This document shows, piece after piece, positions 1-9,128 of a DNA stretch of 64,000 nucleotides. The position numbers were made by a program, and so were the translations under genes. The number at the start of each line of letters is the position of its first letter. The stretch's first letter is position 1. Under the pieces are notes generated by a model that made no database searches, was not told the origin of the DNA, and saw only the letters and a list, made by a program, of their open reading frames with translations. The stretch lies in assembly GCA_012032345.1 (NCBI GenBank), contig JAAUQI010000004.1, forward strand, positions 1 through 64,000, in the 5' to 3' direction. This stretch comes from Leptolyngbyaceae cyanobacterium RM1_1_2. GTDB taxonomy: Bacteria; Cyanobacteriota; Cyanobacteriia; Phormidesmidales; Phormidesmidaceae.

Positions 1-643
1 TCTCGGGGCCACTCCACTTTGGTGATCGGCTTAACGCCCTTGGCAGTAATCACACGCTGGGTTTCTGTCTTGCGGCCAATGCGACTTTCATCCTGAGCCA
101 GATATCGCAAGGGCGGCAGGTTCAATAGCGCTTGCAACTCCATCAGTGTGAAGCGGATGTTTCTTTAAACTGCTCTATCGCTCCGGGGGGCTGCTTGAGA
201 CTCTGAGGTCGAGGCACTTTGAGTTTGGCCTGAAGTTTATGGCGGACAAAATGGCGCACTGTTTCGTACTGCATGGTTAGACCACACTCTTGCTGCAACC
301 AGGTGACGATAGCCCCATAGCTTCTGAATCCCTCCTCTGAAGCCAAGCGTTGCGTCAACGCCTCGAGCACTTTACCTCGAATCTGAGGTGTCGCACCGGG
401 AGCCTTCTTTTCCTCCAGCAAAGCAGCTAAGCCGCCCTGACGGTAGAGAGCTAGCCAACGAGTAAGGGTAGCCGGACTGCGGCTGAGGCGACGGCTGATC
501 TCTTGGCGATAGCGGATTTGCCCAGTTTTGATCCACCACAGCATTTGCAGGCGTTCTTTGCGAGCACCACTCTTAGCCTGTTTGAGACTTCTCTCCAAAA
601 ACTCAATACTTTCGGCAATCTCAAGTACGAAGGGTCTTGCCAT
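1..643 (-). pseudogene. IS630-family transposase, frameshifted and cut by the window edge
   Basis: Cut-and-paste transposase of the IS630/Tc1 group. The part read from 643 down to 143 holds the N-terminal helix-turn-helix DNA-binding region (ISRRLSRSPATLTRWLALYR) and the linker (GFRSYGAIVTWLQ). The catalytic DDE domain continues in another frame from about position 160 to the left edge, with LRYLAQDESRIGRK carrying the first catalytic Asp. The frame is lost at TTTAAAGAAAC (minus strand, near 157-165); one extra A would restore reading into RNIRFTLMELQ. I start at ATG 643 because the family begins with MARPF there and the open frame further upstream is not transposase-like. Programmed slippage is unlikely because sliding back one base brings in TAA. 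The C-terminal half and the far IS end lie outside the window. Confidence 0.85.
1..643 (-). mobile_element. IS630-type insertion sequence, partial
   Basis: Inferred from the transposase gene only. The element continues past the left edge. I could not locate its terminal inverted repeat or the TA target duplication in the bases upstream of the gene (644-910), so the outer boundary is unknown. Confidence 0.6.
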
Positions 644-910
644 GGCTATGACCGGGGGCAGTTGTACTCTTTCATTATGCTGGCCTTCATTTTGGATTGG
701 TATGAGCCACTGCGAAATAGTTTTAATTAAAATAGCCTTAGTTGCCTGACTTCCGGCTAGAAGTCGGATTTGAGTTCGCACCATCGGGCGTACGAGTTGA
801 GTCAGCATAGGGAAGTCAACCAGACATATTACATCTGATTTTAGGGTAGAGTAATCAAGCCAGACTGTCCGACAATCTGCGCACAATCTTTAGGTTAAAA
901 ACTGAGCCAG
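644..910. other. Non-coding stretch upstream of the IS630 gene
   Basis: No convincing gene. The minus-strand frame open from 886 is just an unrelated extension of the transposase frame. A 12-base AT palindrome (TTTTAATTAAAA) sits at 721-732 and could lie near the IS end, but there is no second copy in the window to confirm this. Confidence 0.4.
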
Positions 911-2260
911 CTAAGTCGCTACCATCGGCGAGAGCCGCTGCTTAGTTAGAGGCTGCGATCGCTTGAAATGAATTTTAAAGCGCTGGTCGATAAAGCCCCC
1001 GGCGCTGTCAATTCGCCGCACAACCACCTCTTTATGGGCATCTAGATCACTCTGCTTGCACTTATGGTTGATCAAGCACAGCTCATTTTCTCTAAGAATA
1101 AAGTAGCCCTCAGCGTCATCCACCAGTGAATACCGATAGGTCGCCCCGGTATAGAGATCGCTGGTTAATAGAGTAACTATCTGAGTCTCACTCTTCAGGT
1201 CGGCCAAAAACTCCTCTGCGGGCAGGTGGGCTGACAAAGCGCGTTTGGTGCCCGATCGCTGCGGTCGTGGCTGTGGCTTTTGGGGTCGGCTGAGCTTTGG
1301 CAAAATATTTACCTGGCCCAGTTTTACGGGGCGCAGTTTGCCGAACTTTTTGCTCAAATGGCTGAGATGAACCATGCTGTCTGACGTTTGCTGAGCGATG
1401 AGAAGCCAGCCGCCAACGTGAACCATGCCCCAAATCAAAATCCACCGCTCTGTAGCCGTGTCTTCGACAAATTTTTCTGTGAGAACCGTTGCAGACAGCG
1501 ACGACTCTTCTTTGGGGGAGGCTGCTGAAATCAGGTCACGACTCGGGTCACCTGTCGCTTCAGCCCCTGCTGCTGTAGGCGCATTTTCTGGCAGATTTGG
1601 CAGATTCTCTAGTAGCAGCGGGTTAGCGATCGCATCTGGTGAATTCTCGGGCGTATTTTCTAATGGTTGAGGGGCTGGAGCGCTTAATGCCTGAGATGAT
1701 GAGGCGTTTTGTAGCTGCCTCTCCAAAGCGACCCAGGTTTTAGGGCCAACAATGCCGTCTTGCTTTAGCGATTGGGCCTGCTGAAAGGCAAGCACGGCAG
1801 TGCGAGTAAGCTGCTCATAGCGTCCGTCCACCAAACCCGGACGATAGCCCAGCTGCCGCAGAACCGTCTGCAGTCGGCGGACATCGGCTCCTTCACTGCC
1901 TAACTGCAGGCGCGGTCTGGGCTTAGCGAGTACTGGCGCAGCAGCTGCAGCCGCTGTAGCAGGGGCATTAGACGCCTCAGAAAATGCAGGCTCAGCTACC
2001 GAGGAAGACAGCGCAACTTGCTCAGAAAATTTTAGAGTCGGCGCAGAGGCTAGCAGTTGAACAGCCGATGGAATCACCCAGGTACTCGACCAGTCCGGCG
2101 ATAGCGCTGCTTCTGGGGGTAGGCAGCTAGCAGTCGGCTGAGCCAGGTTAGCTATCTCCTGATCGGCGAGGCAGGCAGGCTGAACTGGAGCAGCGTCATT
2201 TCCTGGCGTAGGCTGGATGCAGCTGGTACAGCTAAGCAGTAAAGAGGCAGGATCAAGCAT
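911..2260 (-). CDS. Peptidoglycan-binding domain protein
   Basis: 449 residues of mostly low-complexity Ala/Pro/Ser-rich sequence around one clear PG_binding_1 repeat at about residues 117-183 (LGSEGADVRRLQTVLRQLGY, then DGIVGPKTW). That domain normally binds cell-wall peptidoglycan and often precedes a hydrolase, but no catalytic domain is visible here. Residues around 275-295 (WILIWGMVHVGGWLLIA) could form one membrane segment. The C-terminal 110 residues (EIVTLL-type beta-rich region) are not recognised. The N-terminus (LLLSCTSC) is Cys-rich but not a convincing lipobox. Probably an envelope protein; exact role unknown. Confidence 0.7.
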   Translation of the reverse strand: MLDPASLLLSCTSCIQPTPGNDAAPVQPACLADQEIANLAQPTASCLPPEAALSPDWSSTWVIPSAVQLLASAPTLKFSEQVALSSSVAEPAFSEASNAPATAAAAAAPVLAKPRPRLQLGSEGADVRRLQTVLRQLGYRPGLVDGRYEQLTRTAVLAFQQAQSLKQDGIVGPKTWVALERQLQNASSSQALSAPAPQPLENTPENSPDAIANPLLLENLPNLPENAPTAAGAEATGDPSRDLISAASPKEESSLSATVLTEKFVEDTATERWILIWGMVHVGGWLLIAQQTSDSMVHLSHLSKKFGKLRPVKLGQVNILPKLSRPQKPQPRPQRSGTKRALSAHLPAEEFLADLKSETQIVTLLTSDLYTGATYRYSLVDDAEGYFILRENELCLINHKCKQSDLDAHKEVVVRRIDSAGGFIDQRFKIHFKRSQPLTKQRLSPMVAT

Positions 2261-2633
2261 AGATTCTGTGGACTGCTGATGTCCTTCTGAAACAACTGAA
2301 GTTGGTAGGCACCTAGCTATTTCGTTTTGAAAATCAAAAAATTCGTAACTCGATGGCCAGTCTGATCTTAACCCTGTTCAACCGCCGCTTTGACCGCCTT
2401 TTTAGCTCTCAGGCAGTCCCTAGCCAGCTCAAACATTTAGGCCAGCAGCTATGGTTTATGCAATCTTAGCAGACTCTACAAACTACAGCACTGATCAAAA
2501 GTTTCAGTTACGATGACTTCGCACTCTGGGGGTTGCCAGGTACTATAGCGATCCTATTTAGATCGTGAAAGGACTTTCTCACAGGGCCAGTCCTTTCATA
2601 ACTGTCTCTGTACAAATGCTCTGCATAAATGAT
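2261..2633. other. Intergenic, with one doubtful 38-codon ORF
   Basis: Lies between two genes that both read leftward, so it holds the promoter of the PG-binding gene and the 3' end of the aroE transcript. On the plus strand ATG 2353 to TAG 2469 encodes 38 residues (MASLILTLFNRRFDRLF...). There is no clear ribosome-binding site and I do not recognise the peptide, so I do not call it a gene. Confidence 0.3.
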
Positions 2634-3497
2634 TCAGGACTGGCCCAAACTGAGGGCCTGCTGCAGCGATCGCCGCATAACCTCAACCGGGGCAGGCTGC
2701 TCTAGCCAAATTTCTAAAGCTGCCGCCCCCTGCTGCACCAGCATTTCTAGCCCATCCAGGGTAGTCAGTCCTCGGGCGGTAGCCTGCTGGAGAAATCGGG
2801 TGGGGCTGGGTGTATAAATTAAGTCATAGGCGATCGCCCCCTGAGCCAGACAGTCTGCTAGGGCATCATCTAGCGGCGAAGCATTTGTCTGGGGAGACAT
2901 ACCCACAGGGGTGGTATTGACCACCAGATCGGCCTGGGGCAGCAGCGCTGGCAGGGCATCCCACGCGTGAACTGACAGCAGCGGCGGCAGCAAAGATTTT
3001 TGCCAGCTGCTCTGAAAGCGCTCCAGCTTCTCTAGGCTGCGGCCCACCACCTGAACCTTTTGACACCCTAGCTGTGTACAGCCCGCTACCACCGCTCTAG
3101 CCGCTCCCCCATTACCCAAAACCAGCGCAGTGTGGCAGGGGCACTGCCGCGATCGCAGCGGCGCTAAAAACCCGGTGATATCGGTATTAGTGCCGCTCCA
3201 GCCCAGCTCAGTTGCCCAGACTGTATTTACCGCTCCCACCGCCTGAGCCACCTCAGAAATCTCACTCAGCAGCGGCATAATCTCCTGCTTGTGAGGAATC
3301 GTCACGTTAAAGCCTCGCAGCCCAATGGCGGCAAAGCCCTGTATTGCCTCTCTTAGGCGATCGCGGGGCACAGGCAGAGGCAGGTAAACAAAGTCGGCTC
3401 CCAGCGCCGCTAGCGCCGCGTTATGCATCACGGGCGAAAGCGAATGCTCAACGGGCTGGCCAATCACGCCTAAGAGTTTGGTGGTTCCGGTAATCAC
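2634..3497 (-). CDS. aroE: Shikimate dehydrogenase
   Basis: Reduces 3-dehydroshikimate to shikimate with NADPH in the aromatic amino acid pathway. At 287 residues it is family length. Visible landmarks: N-terminal IGQPVEHSLSPVMHN (shikimate-binding SLSP motif), NVTIPHK with the catalytic Lys, NTDITGF with the catalytic Asp, and the NADP-binding loop LGNGGAARAV. The C-terminal end LDGLEMLVQQGA is also typical. The start codon is GTG 3497 (MITGTTKLLGVIGQPVEHS), which matches the usual start of the family. It stands alone; the upstream gene reads the opposite way. Confidence 0.95.
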   Translation of the reverse strand: MITGTTKLLGVIGQPVEHSLSPVMHNAALAALGADFVYLPLPVPRDRLREAIQGFAAIGLRGFNVTIPHKQEIMPLLSEISEVAQAVGAVNTVWATELGWSGTNTDITGFLAPLRSRQCPCHTALVLGNGGAARAVVAGCTQLGCQKVQVVGRSLEKLERFQSSWQKSLLPPLLSVHAWDALPALLPQADLVVNTTPVGMSPQTNASPLDDALADCLAQGAIAYDLIYTPSPTRFLQQATARGLTTLDGLEMLVQQGAAALEIWLEQPAPVEVMRRSLQQALSLGQS

Positions 3498-3646
3498 GGG
3501 TAGATTTTAGCTCACAACGGGTACTGAGTATAGCGGCTGGCGGCGGATGGCCAATTGGCTAAGGCGCTCGGGTCAGGGGGGAAACTGGGAGAAGCCAAAG
3601 GCATATGCCAAAATCAAGATCAGGTTGACGTAGCTAACGGGAGCGT

Positions 3647-5761
3647 ATGCAAGAATCGCGGCTGGCTGAGCGATACAAAATTATCCGAACGTTGGGCACA
3701 GGGGGATTTGGGCAAACCTATGTGGCCCAGGATTTGCAACAGCCCCATCAGCCCCTGTGTGTGGTCAAGCATCTCCAGCCTGCTAGCCGCGACCCGAATT
3801 TTCTGCAAATTGCCCGCCGCCTGTTTGCAACTGAAGTCAAAACCCTGCGGCGACTGGGCCAGCACGATCGCATTCCGCAGCTTTTAGATTCTTTTGAAGT
3901 CGGCGAAGAATTTTATCTGGTGCAAGAGTTTATTGACGGCCAGCCGCTGAGCCAAGAGCTACAGTCTAGCGATCGCTTCAGCGAAGCTGCCGCCATTGAG
4001 CTGTTGCGAGACGTCCTCAAAACCCTCCAGTTTATTCACGAAAACCATGTCATCCACCGGGATGTCAAGCCAGAAAACCTGATTCGACGCCAGTGCGACG
4101 GCCAGCCTGTGCTGATTGACTTTGGTGCCGTCAAAGAAATTCGGACTCAGCTATCTGACCAGCAGAGTGCGCTCACCGTAGGCATTGGCACTCAGGGCTA
4201 TATGCCCCATGAGCAGCTAGTGGGCAAACCCCGCTACAACAGCGATCTATACGCTTTGGGTATGACGGTGATTCGAGGCTTGACTGGCAGACTGCCTGCC
4301 GAGCTGCTCGAACATCCTCAGACGGCAGAGGCAATCTGGCAGGATCAAGTCGCTATCAGTGACGGGCTGAAAGTGCTGCTCAGCAAGATGGTGCGCTATT
4401 CGTTTTATTACCGCTACCAGTCAGCCAGCGATGTGCTCAAAGATCTCGATCGCCTGGAGCTGCTCGCCCAAGAAGCCGTCAGCCTCAGCCAGGGTACTGT
4501 GCCTTGGCCAGAGGCTGAGCCGCCGCCCCGTCGCCAGGGACTGCGTAACGTGGCCTTGGCGGGTCTGGCGGCCTTAAGTTTGGTTTTAGGCAGTCGCCAG
4601 CTAGGTGGATTTCAGCCGCTGGAGCTAAAGTTTTATGACTTTATGGTGCAGCGGCAGTCTGGTTCAGCGCCAGATCCTCGGCTGCTGATTGTAGAAATTA
4701 CAGAGGCTGATTTGCGTCAGCTGCAGCGCTCGACGCCCTCTGACCAAGCGATCGCCCAGGCGATCACAATTCTGCAGCGCCATCAGCCCCGCGTCATTGG
4801 GCTAGATCTGCACCGTGAGATTTCTCAGCCTCCCGGTCAGGCCGAACTGCTGCAGGCGCTACAGGCTCCGAATACGCTAACGATCGCCAAGATTGGGGAT
4901 ACTCCGGCAGAGACGATTCCCGCCCCAGCTACGGTACCGCCAGAGCGGGTCGGGTTCAATGACTTTCCGGTCGATCCCGATAGTATCATCCGCCGCAACC
5001 TGCTTTTTGCCAGCCAGAGCGACGACCCGACAGCTCCGGTCTTATACTCTTTTGGCCTGCGCTTGGCCATACAGTATTTAGAAAAAGATGGCATCTTGCC
5101 CATCGCCAGCGCTCACAACCCTGACTACCTACAGCTAGGGCAGGCCGTTTTCTATCCGCTGCGATCGGGTGCTGGTGGCTATCAAACCATCGATGACAGG
5201 GGCTACCAGATTCTGCTGAACTACCGCACAGCTGCTGCCGTCGCCCCCAGTCTGTCGCTGATGCAGGTACTCAACCAGACTTTTGATCCCAGCCTGATTC
5301 GGGGTAAAGCCGTCCTGATCGGCATGACCGCCAGCAGCGGCAAAGATTTGTTTTATACTCCTTATAGCGCGGCCCAAGCCGCCAACGTGCAAATGCCGGG
5401 GGTGACGCTTCATGCCCAGATGGTCAGCCAGATCCTGAGTGGTGCTTTAGGCGATCGCCCGCTAACCCAATACTGGCCTGAATGGGGTGAGATCGCCTGG
5501 ATTGGGGTTTGGGCCTTAGCCGGAGGCAGTCTCGCCTGGTGGCTGCGGCATCCGCTATGGTTGGGGACAGCAGGTATGGGCGCGATCATCATCGTTCTGG
5601 GTACTAGCTGGGTGCTCTTTAGCCAGCAGGTCTGGCTACCAGCCCTAACCCCTCTGGGAGCCGCCATCCTTTCAGGCAGCCTAATAGTTGTCTATCGAGC
5701 CTACCAAAATCAGCAGCCACCCCTTTCTAGCCGACTGATGCAAACAACGATAGCGCCTTAG
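3647..5761 (+). CDS. Serine/threonine protein kinase with C-terminal CHASE2 sensor
   Basis: 704 residues. Eukaryotic-type kinase domain at about residues 10-270: glycine loop LGTGGFGQTY, ATP-anchoring Lys41 (VVKHL), HRD at 137-139 (VIHRDVKPENL), DFG at 158-160 and APE-region equivalent GTQGYMPHEQ. A membrane segment follows near 303-318, then a CHASE2 extracytoplasmic sensor domain (about 320-600), then two or three C-terminal membrane spans. This is a common cyanobacterial layout: an external signal is sensed by CHASE2 and passed to the cytoplasmic kinase. The ligand is unknown. The stop codon lies inside a 25-bp direct repeat that also covers the stop codon of the convergent response regulator. 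Confidence 0.9.
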   Translation: MQESRLAERYKIIRTLGTGGFGQTYVAQDLQQPHQPLCVVKHLQPASRDPNFLQIARRLFATEVKTLRRLGQHDRIPQLLDSFEVGEEFYLVQEFIDGQPLSQELQSSDRFSEAAAIELLRDVLKTLQFIHENHVIHRDVKPENLIRRQCDGQPVLIDFGAVKEIRTQLSDQQSALTVGIGTQGYMPHEQLVGKPRYNSDLYALGMTVIRGLTGRLPAELLEHPQTAEAIWQDQVAISDGLKVLLSKMVRYSFYYRYQSASDVLKDLDRLELLAQEAVSLSQGTVPWPEAEPPPRRQGLRNVALAGLAALSLVLGSRQLGGFQPLELKFYDFMVQRQSGSAPDPRLLIVEITEADLRQLQRSTPSDQAIAQAITILQRHQPRVIGLDLHREISQPPGQAELLQALQAPNTLTIAKIGDTPAETIPAPATVPPERVGFNDFPVDPDSIIRRNLLFASQSDDPTAPVLYSFGLRLAIQYLEKDGILPIASAHNPDYLQLGQAVFYPLRSGAGGYQTIDDRGYQILLNYRTAAAVAPSLSLMQVLNQTFDPSLIRGKAVLIGMTASSGKDLFYTPYSAAQAANVQMPGVTLHAQMVSQILSGALGDRPLTQYWPEWGEIAWIGVWALAGGSLAWWLRHPLWLGTAGMGAIIIVLGTSWVLFSQQVWLPALTPLGAAILSGSLIVVYRAYQNQQPPLSSRLMQTTIAP

Positions 5762-5936
5762 AGCAGGTGGCTCTAGGTGGTTTAGAGCCAGTGATTCCAG
5801 TACATTGTCACAGCTAGAGATTGGGGTTGGTAGTCAGTGCTTTAGCGTTGAAGCGCTCACTACGAACTACGCATCACCCTAAAATTAAGCGTTGACGCTG
5901 CACTAGGTGGTTTAGAGCAGGTGGCTCTAGGTGGTT
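5758..5936. repeat. Pair of 25-bp perfect direct repeats covering two convergent stop codons
   Basis: The same 25 bases occur at 5758-5782 and 5912-5936, beginning TTAGAGCAGGTGGCTCTAGG. The first copy starts at the kinase stop codon; the second spans the response-regulator stop codon. Within the first, GGCTCTA (5769-5775) and TAGAGCC (5783-5789) can form a 7-bp stem, which could help end transcription. The 129 bases between the copies contain a dispersed palindromic repeat. Confidence 0.85.
5831..5868. repeat. Dispersed palindromic repeat, copy 1
   Basis: Contains GTGCTTTAGCG and AAGCGCTCACTACGAACT, which pair imperfectly with one another. The same motifs recur at 15883-15942. This looks like a small REP/MITE-type intergenic repeat. 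Confidence 0.65.
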
Positions 5937-6634
5937 ACCAGCCCGTGCTCTAGGGCGTAGCGTACCAGCTCTGTGCGGCTGTTGGTGCCGGTTTTGCTAA
6001 ACAGGCGGCTGACGTACTTTTCAACATTACGAACGCTGGTTTCCAGACGACGGGCGATCTCTTTATTCATCAAGCCTTCGGCGACGAGATCCAAAACGCT
6101 TTGCTCTCGCGGAGTCAGATCAATCCGAATTGGCGGCGGCGTTTGAGCGATCGAGCCGCGCTGAGTCAGCAGGGCTTTAATTTCTTCAATTTGGCGGGCC
6201 ATCACGGCAATATCAGGCACTTCTCCGTTTGTTGGGGTCTGAGCAGCGCGGCGACCTCTCAGATTACTCACTACGGCTACCAGCTCTTCCGGGTCAAAGG
6301 GCTTAGAAATGTAAGCGTCTACCCCAGCGTTATAGCCTTGAATGCGATCGCTGGTCATGCCCCGAGCCGTCAAAAAAACCACAGGCAGAGACTGAAAGCG
6401 CGGATCTTCGCGTACCTGCTTGAGAAACTCAAAGCCGTCTACCTGAGGCATCATAATGTCAGATATCAGCACGTCTGGAACTGACTGCTGCAGCTTCTCC
6501 CAGCCCTCTTTGGCGTTATTAGCGACCTGCACTTTAAAGCCGCTGTCCTCCAGGTAGGCTTGCACAGCTTCTCGCAGACCGGGTTCATCGTCTACTAGCA
6601 AAATGTTTCCAGGATGTTCTGCTTGCTCAGCCAT
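5927..6634 (-). CDS. NarL/LuxR-type response regulator (Ycf29/Rre1-like)
   Basis: 235 residues. N-terminal receiver domain (about 10-125) with the acidic pair in LLVDDEPG, the phospho-acceptor Asp in LISDIMMPQVDGF, the conserved Thr in VFLTARG and the Lys in ISKPFDPEEL. A linker leads to a C-terminal LuxR-type helix-turn-helix (LTPREQSVLDLVAEGLMNKE, then VRNVEKYVSRLF). It binds DNA as a two-component output. The receiver sequence resembles the Ycf29/Rre1 group of cyanobacteria and algal plastids, linked there to stress responses; this is from memory and less certain than the family call. No histidine kinase is adjacent, so it is an orphan here. It converges with the Ser/Thr kinase. Confidence 0.9.
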   Translation of the reverse strand: MAEQAEHPGNILLVDDEPGLREAVQAYLEDSGFKVQVANNAKEGWEKLQQSVPDVLISDIMMPQVDGFEFLKQVREDPRFQSLPVVFLTARGMTSDRIQGYNAGVDAYISKPFDPEELVAVVSNLRGRRAAQTPTNGEVPDIAVMARQIEEIKALLTQRGSIAQTPPPIRIDLTPREQSVLDLVAEGLMNKEIARRLETSVRNVEKYVSRLFSKTGTNSRTELVRYALEHGLVTT

Positions 6635-6750
6635 AAAACTTCGTATATGTCTTTTACTATCCTTTAATCTAACGGAATTCAGGCAGAATTCAGGCGGAAT
6701 CTGGAGTCACGCCGCTGGCTGATAGTGTCTACAGCACGACTGCTCAAGCC

Positions 6751-8412
6751 TCAGTCAGTGAAGCGTATCCCCTTTGGCCCTGCTCGAAAAGCATCTGCCG
6801 TAAACAGCGCCTGCAGCGCCAGCGCCTGAGCAGCGGCCATTTGCCCATAGCTAAAGACATAGGGCAGATCGGCAGGTAACTGCGCCAAAAACTGCTCTAG
6901 GGCATAGGGGCTACCGTAGACCACCAGTCCTTTGAGCTGGTTGGCCTGCAGTAGCGCCGCCAAAGTAGCCTGAGCTAGCTGGGTCACCACCATACTGCCG
7001 CGAAACGGATTGCCGCGAATAAAAAGCTGCAGCAGGGTCGGAAACTGGCAGTTTGCCTGGGCAGAACTTGTATCTTGAGCATCTAGAATTTGCAGAAGGC
7101 AGCCCATCTGAGTCGGCAGGGCGATCGCCGGAGCGCGGCGCGACAAAATCTGACCGTTGAGCAAATCATCTACAACAATCAAATTTTGTAACGGCTGGGT
7201 GAGAGCCAGACGCACCTGGCTTTGCTGCATAGACGCCTGCAAAATCTCAGCAGCCAGCTGTCTCACTGGGGGCTGGGCTAGCTGCTCTAAGCACACGGGC
7301 GGCGGCGGCAGATCTTCCCAGGCGTGTTGATTAGCAAGGCTAGGCTGATAGGGAGAGGCCACCCTGAGCTTGGCCCGCCACAGGCGCTCTAGGGAAGCGT
7401 AAATGCGATCGCGGCTGAGGCGACCGGTTTGAACAGCCTCACAGACAGCCTCGATCGCGCCTGCTGGGTCAGCGGGCATGAGCAAAACATCGGCTCCGGC
7501 CTCCAGAGCCAGAACTGCTGCTTCGTGGGGGCCATACTGCTGGGCAATGCCGCCCATAATCAGCGCGTCGGTCACAATCAGACCTGAAAACCCCAGATCC
7601 TGCCGCAGCAAGCCGCTGAGAATAGGCTGTGAAAGCGTCGCCGGATATTGGGTATCCAAGGCGGGCAGCTTTAGGTGAGCCGTCATCACGGCGTCTACTC
7701 CGGCAGCGATCGCGGCCTTAAACGGTGGCAGCTCTACTGCTGAGAGCCGCTGAAAGTCGTGCTTGAGGACTGGTAGGCCAATATGTGAATCCTGGTCGGT
7801 ATCGCCGTGGCCCGGAAAATGCTTGGCAGTCGTCAAGACACTGTGCTGCTGGGCACCCCGAATAAAAGCCGCAGCGAGCTGGCTAACAATCTCAGCCTCA
7901 GCCCCAAAGGCTCGCACGTTAATCACCGGATTGTCAGCATTGTTGTTGACATCTACCACCGGAGCTAGTAGCCAGTTCAGGCCAATGGCTAGAGCTTCCT
8001 GGGCGATCGCGGCTCCCATGTCCTCAGCATAGGCCAGTGCCTGGGGCAGATCTTGGCCTGCGATCGCCCCCAACGCCATCGGCGGCGGCAACCAGGTGGC
8101 ACCGCTAAAGCGCTGACCCACCCCTTCTTCAATATCAGCCGCTATCAGCAGCGCTACCCTGGCCCAGGTTTGAAGCTGCTGCGATCGCAGGCCCACCTCT
8201 GCCGCACTGCCCCCCAGCAAAATGACGCCGCCCACGCCGAGTTCTTGCAGCCAATAGCGCAGGGTTTCTGCATCCGCTTCCCAATCCGGGTACTCAAGCT
8301 CATGGTCAAACAGATGACCGCTGGTGCGAACCACAACTAGCTGAGCCACCTGCTGGGCCAGCGTCAGATGCTCAAAACCAGGCAAGACCGGATTGACGGC
8401 AGACATCTGCAT
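6751..8412 (-). CDS. Glycoside hydrolase family 3, beta-N-acetylhexosaminidase type
   Basis: 553 residues. The NagZ-type signature KHFPGHGDTDQDSH is at about residues 197-210 and supplies the mobile His/Asp acid-base pair; the likely nucleophile is Asp282 in VTDALIMGG. Such enzymes remove N-acetylglucosamine from muropeptides during cell-wall recycling. The protein is longer than the minimal single-domain NagZ (about 340 residues); the last 190 residues form an extra domain like the second domain of larger GH3 enzymes. No signal peptide is visible, so it is probably cytoplasmic. It ends close to, and reads in the same direction as, the upstream rbfA (8 bp apart), so the two are probably co-transcribed. 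Confidence 0.9.
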   Translation of the reverse strand: MQMSAVNPVLPGFEHLTLAQQVAQLVVVRTSGHLFDHELEYPDWEADAETLRYWLQELGVGGVILLGGSAAEVGLRSQQLQTWARVALLIAADIEEGVGQRFSGATWLPPPMALGAIAGQDLPQALAYAEDMGAAIAQEALAIGLNWLLAPVVDVNNNADNPVINVRAFGAEAEIVSQLAAAFIRGAQQHSVLTTAKHFPGHGDTDQDSHIGLPVLKHDFQRLSAVELPPFKAAIAAGVDAVMTAHLKLPALDTQYPATLSQPILSGLLRQDLGFSGLIVTDALIMGGIAQQYGPHEAAVLALEAGADVLLMPADPAGAIEAVCEAVQTGRLSRDRIYASLERLWRAKLRVASPYQPSLANQHAWEDLPPPPVCLEQLAQPPVRQLAAEILQASMQQSQVRLALTQPLQNLIVVDDLLNGQILSRRAPAIALPTQMGCLLQILDAQDTSSAQANCQFPTLLQLFIRGNPFRGSMVVTQLAQATLAALLQANQLKGLVVYGSPYALEQFLAQLPADLPYVFSYGQMAAAQALALQALFTADAFRAGPKGIRFTD

Positions 8413-8420
8413 TACTTGCT

Positions 8421-8816
8421 CTAACCGCCTTCAGCGTCAGGAACGGCGTCGGCATCGGCTGGGCGATCGGCGCTGAGCTGATTGAGCAAGGTCAAAACCC
8501 GCGTCCCTCGCTCAAAGGAGATGTCTTCTTTGAAGATGACTTCTGGGGTGCGCCGCAGTCGAACCCGCTGACCTAACTCACTACGGACATAGCCCGTGAC
8601 CGCTTTAAGCCCTTCCAGAGTCTCAGCTCGGGCGGCTTCGGTGCCGTAAATGCTGACAAAAATTTTGACATGCTGGAGGTCACCAGAGACATTCACATCC
8701 GTAACGCTGACCATACCAGCGCCGACGCGATCGTCTTTGATGCCGCTTAGCAACATCTGGCTGACTTCCCGCTTAATCAAAGCAGCGACGCGGGCGACTC
8801 TGCGACTGTCTGCCAT
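8421..8816 (-). CDS. rbfA: Ribosome-binding factor A
   Basis: 131 residues with the family hallmarks [18 protein letters not shown] at the start, [20 protein letters not shown] in the KH-like core and a C-terminal LRRTPEVIF strand. It binds the immature 30S subunit and helps process the 5' end of 16S rRNA, and matters in the cold. It lies between the ycf33 homologue (29 bp upstream) and the GH3 gene (8 bp downstream), a likely three-gene operon. The acidic C-terminal tail ([11 protein letters not shown]) is a minor lineage feature. Confidence 0.95.
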   Translation of the reverse strand: MADSRRVARVAALIKREVSQMLLSGIKDDRVGAGMVSVTDVNVSGDLQHVKIFVSIYGTEAARAETLEGLKAVTGYVRSELGQRVRLRRTPEVIFKEDISFERGTRVLTLLNQLSADRPADADAVPDAEGG

Positions 8817-8845
8817 AGCTGGCTACATCCTTCTAAACGTCAAGA

Positions 8846-9049
8846 CTAAACCGTGCCCAACCCCAACATGGCCCGCAGCGTAAAGCTAAGAAAGGCAAAT
8901 CCGGCAACGACCGCACCCACTAAGGCGATCGCGGTGGCCGGACGCTGCAGCAGCGGCATCAGTGGCTCAATCGCGTTGAGAAAAACCCCCAGCGTAATCG
9001 AGACAAAATAGCGGGGATAGCGAGAGATATTGTTAATAAATTCTTCCAT
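8846..9049 (-). CDS. ycf33: Ycf33/DUF751 small membrane protein
   Basis: 67 residues with two hydrophobic segments (YFVSITLGVFLNAIEPLM and ATAIALVGAVVAGFAFLSF). The start MEEFINNISRYPRYFVSITL is characteristic of the DUF751/Ycf33 family, conserved in cyanobacteria and plastids. Its function is not known. It is first in the likely ycf33-rbfA-GH3 operon and divergent from dam, sharing a 162-base intergenic region with it. Confidence 0.85.
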   Translation of the reverse strand: MEEFINNISRYPRYFVSITLGVFLNAIEPLMPLLQRPATAIALVGAVVAGFAFLSFTLRAMLGLGTV

Positions 9050-9128
9050 AATTCAGTCTAATCAGTCTAAAAATCGACTCTAAAGCACAATTTCCTTGCA
9101 TTGTTACAGATTTGCCTGTAGAAAGAAG

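Noticed and set aside
157-170. Programmed -1 frameshift in the IS630 gene
   Set aside because: Zero-frame codons are TTT AAA; sliding back one base places TAA in the site. A missing A explains the break more simply.
143-886. 247-residue version of the IS630 N-terminal part
   Set aside because: The first 81 residues do not resemble transposase. The family start is at ATG 643.
2353-2469. 38-codon ORF on the plus strand between the PG-binding gene and aroE
   Set aside because: No ribosome-binding site, no known family, and random frames of this size are common.
3555-3887. Plus- and minus-strand frames overlapping the kinase start
   Set aside because: Shadows of the kinase gene in other frames with no family resemblance.
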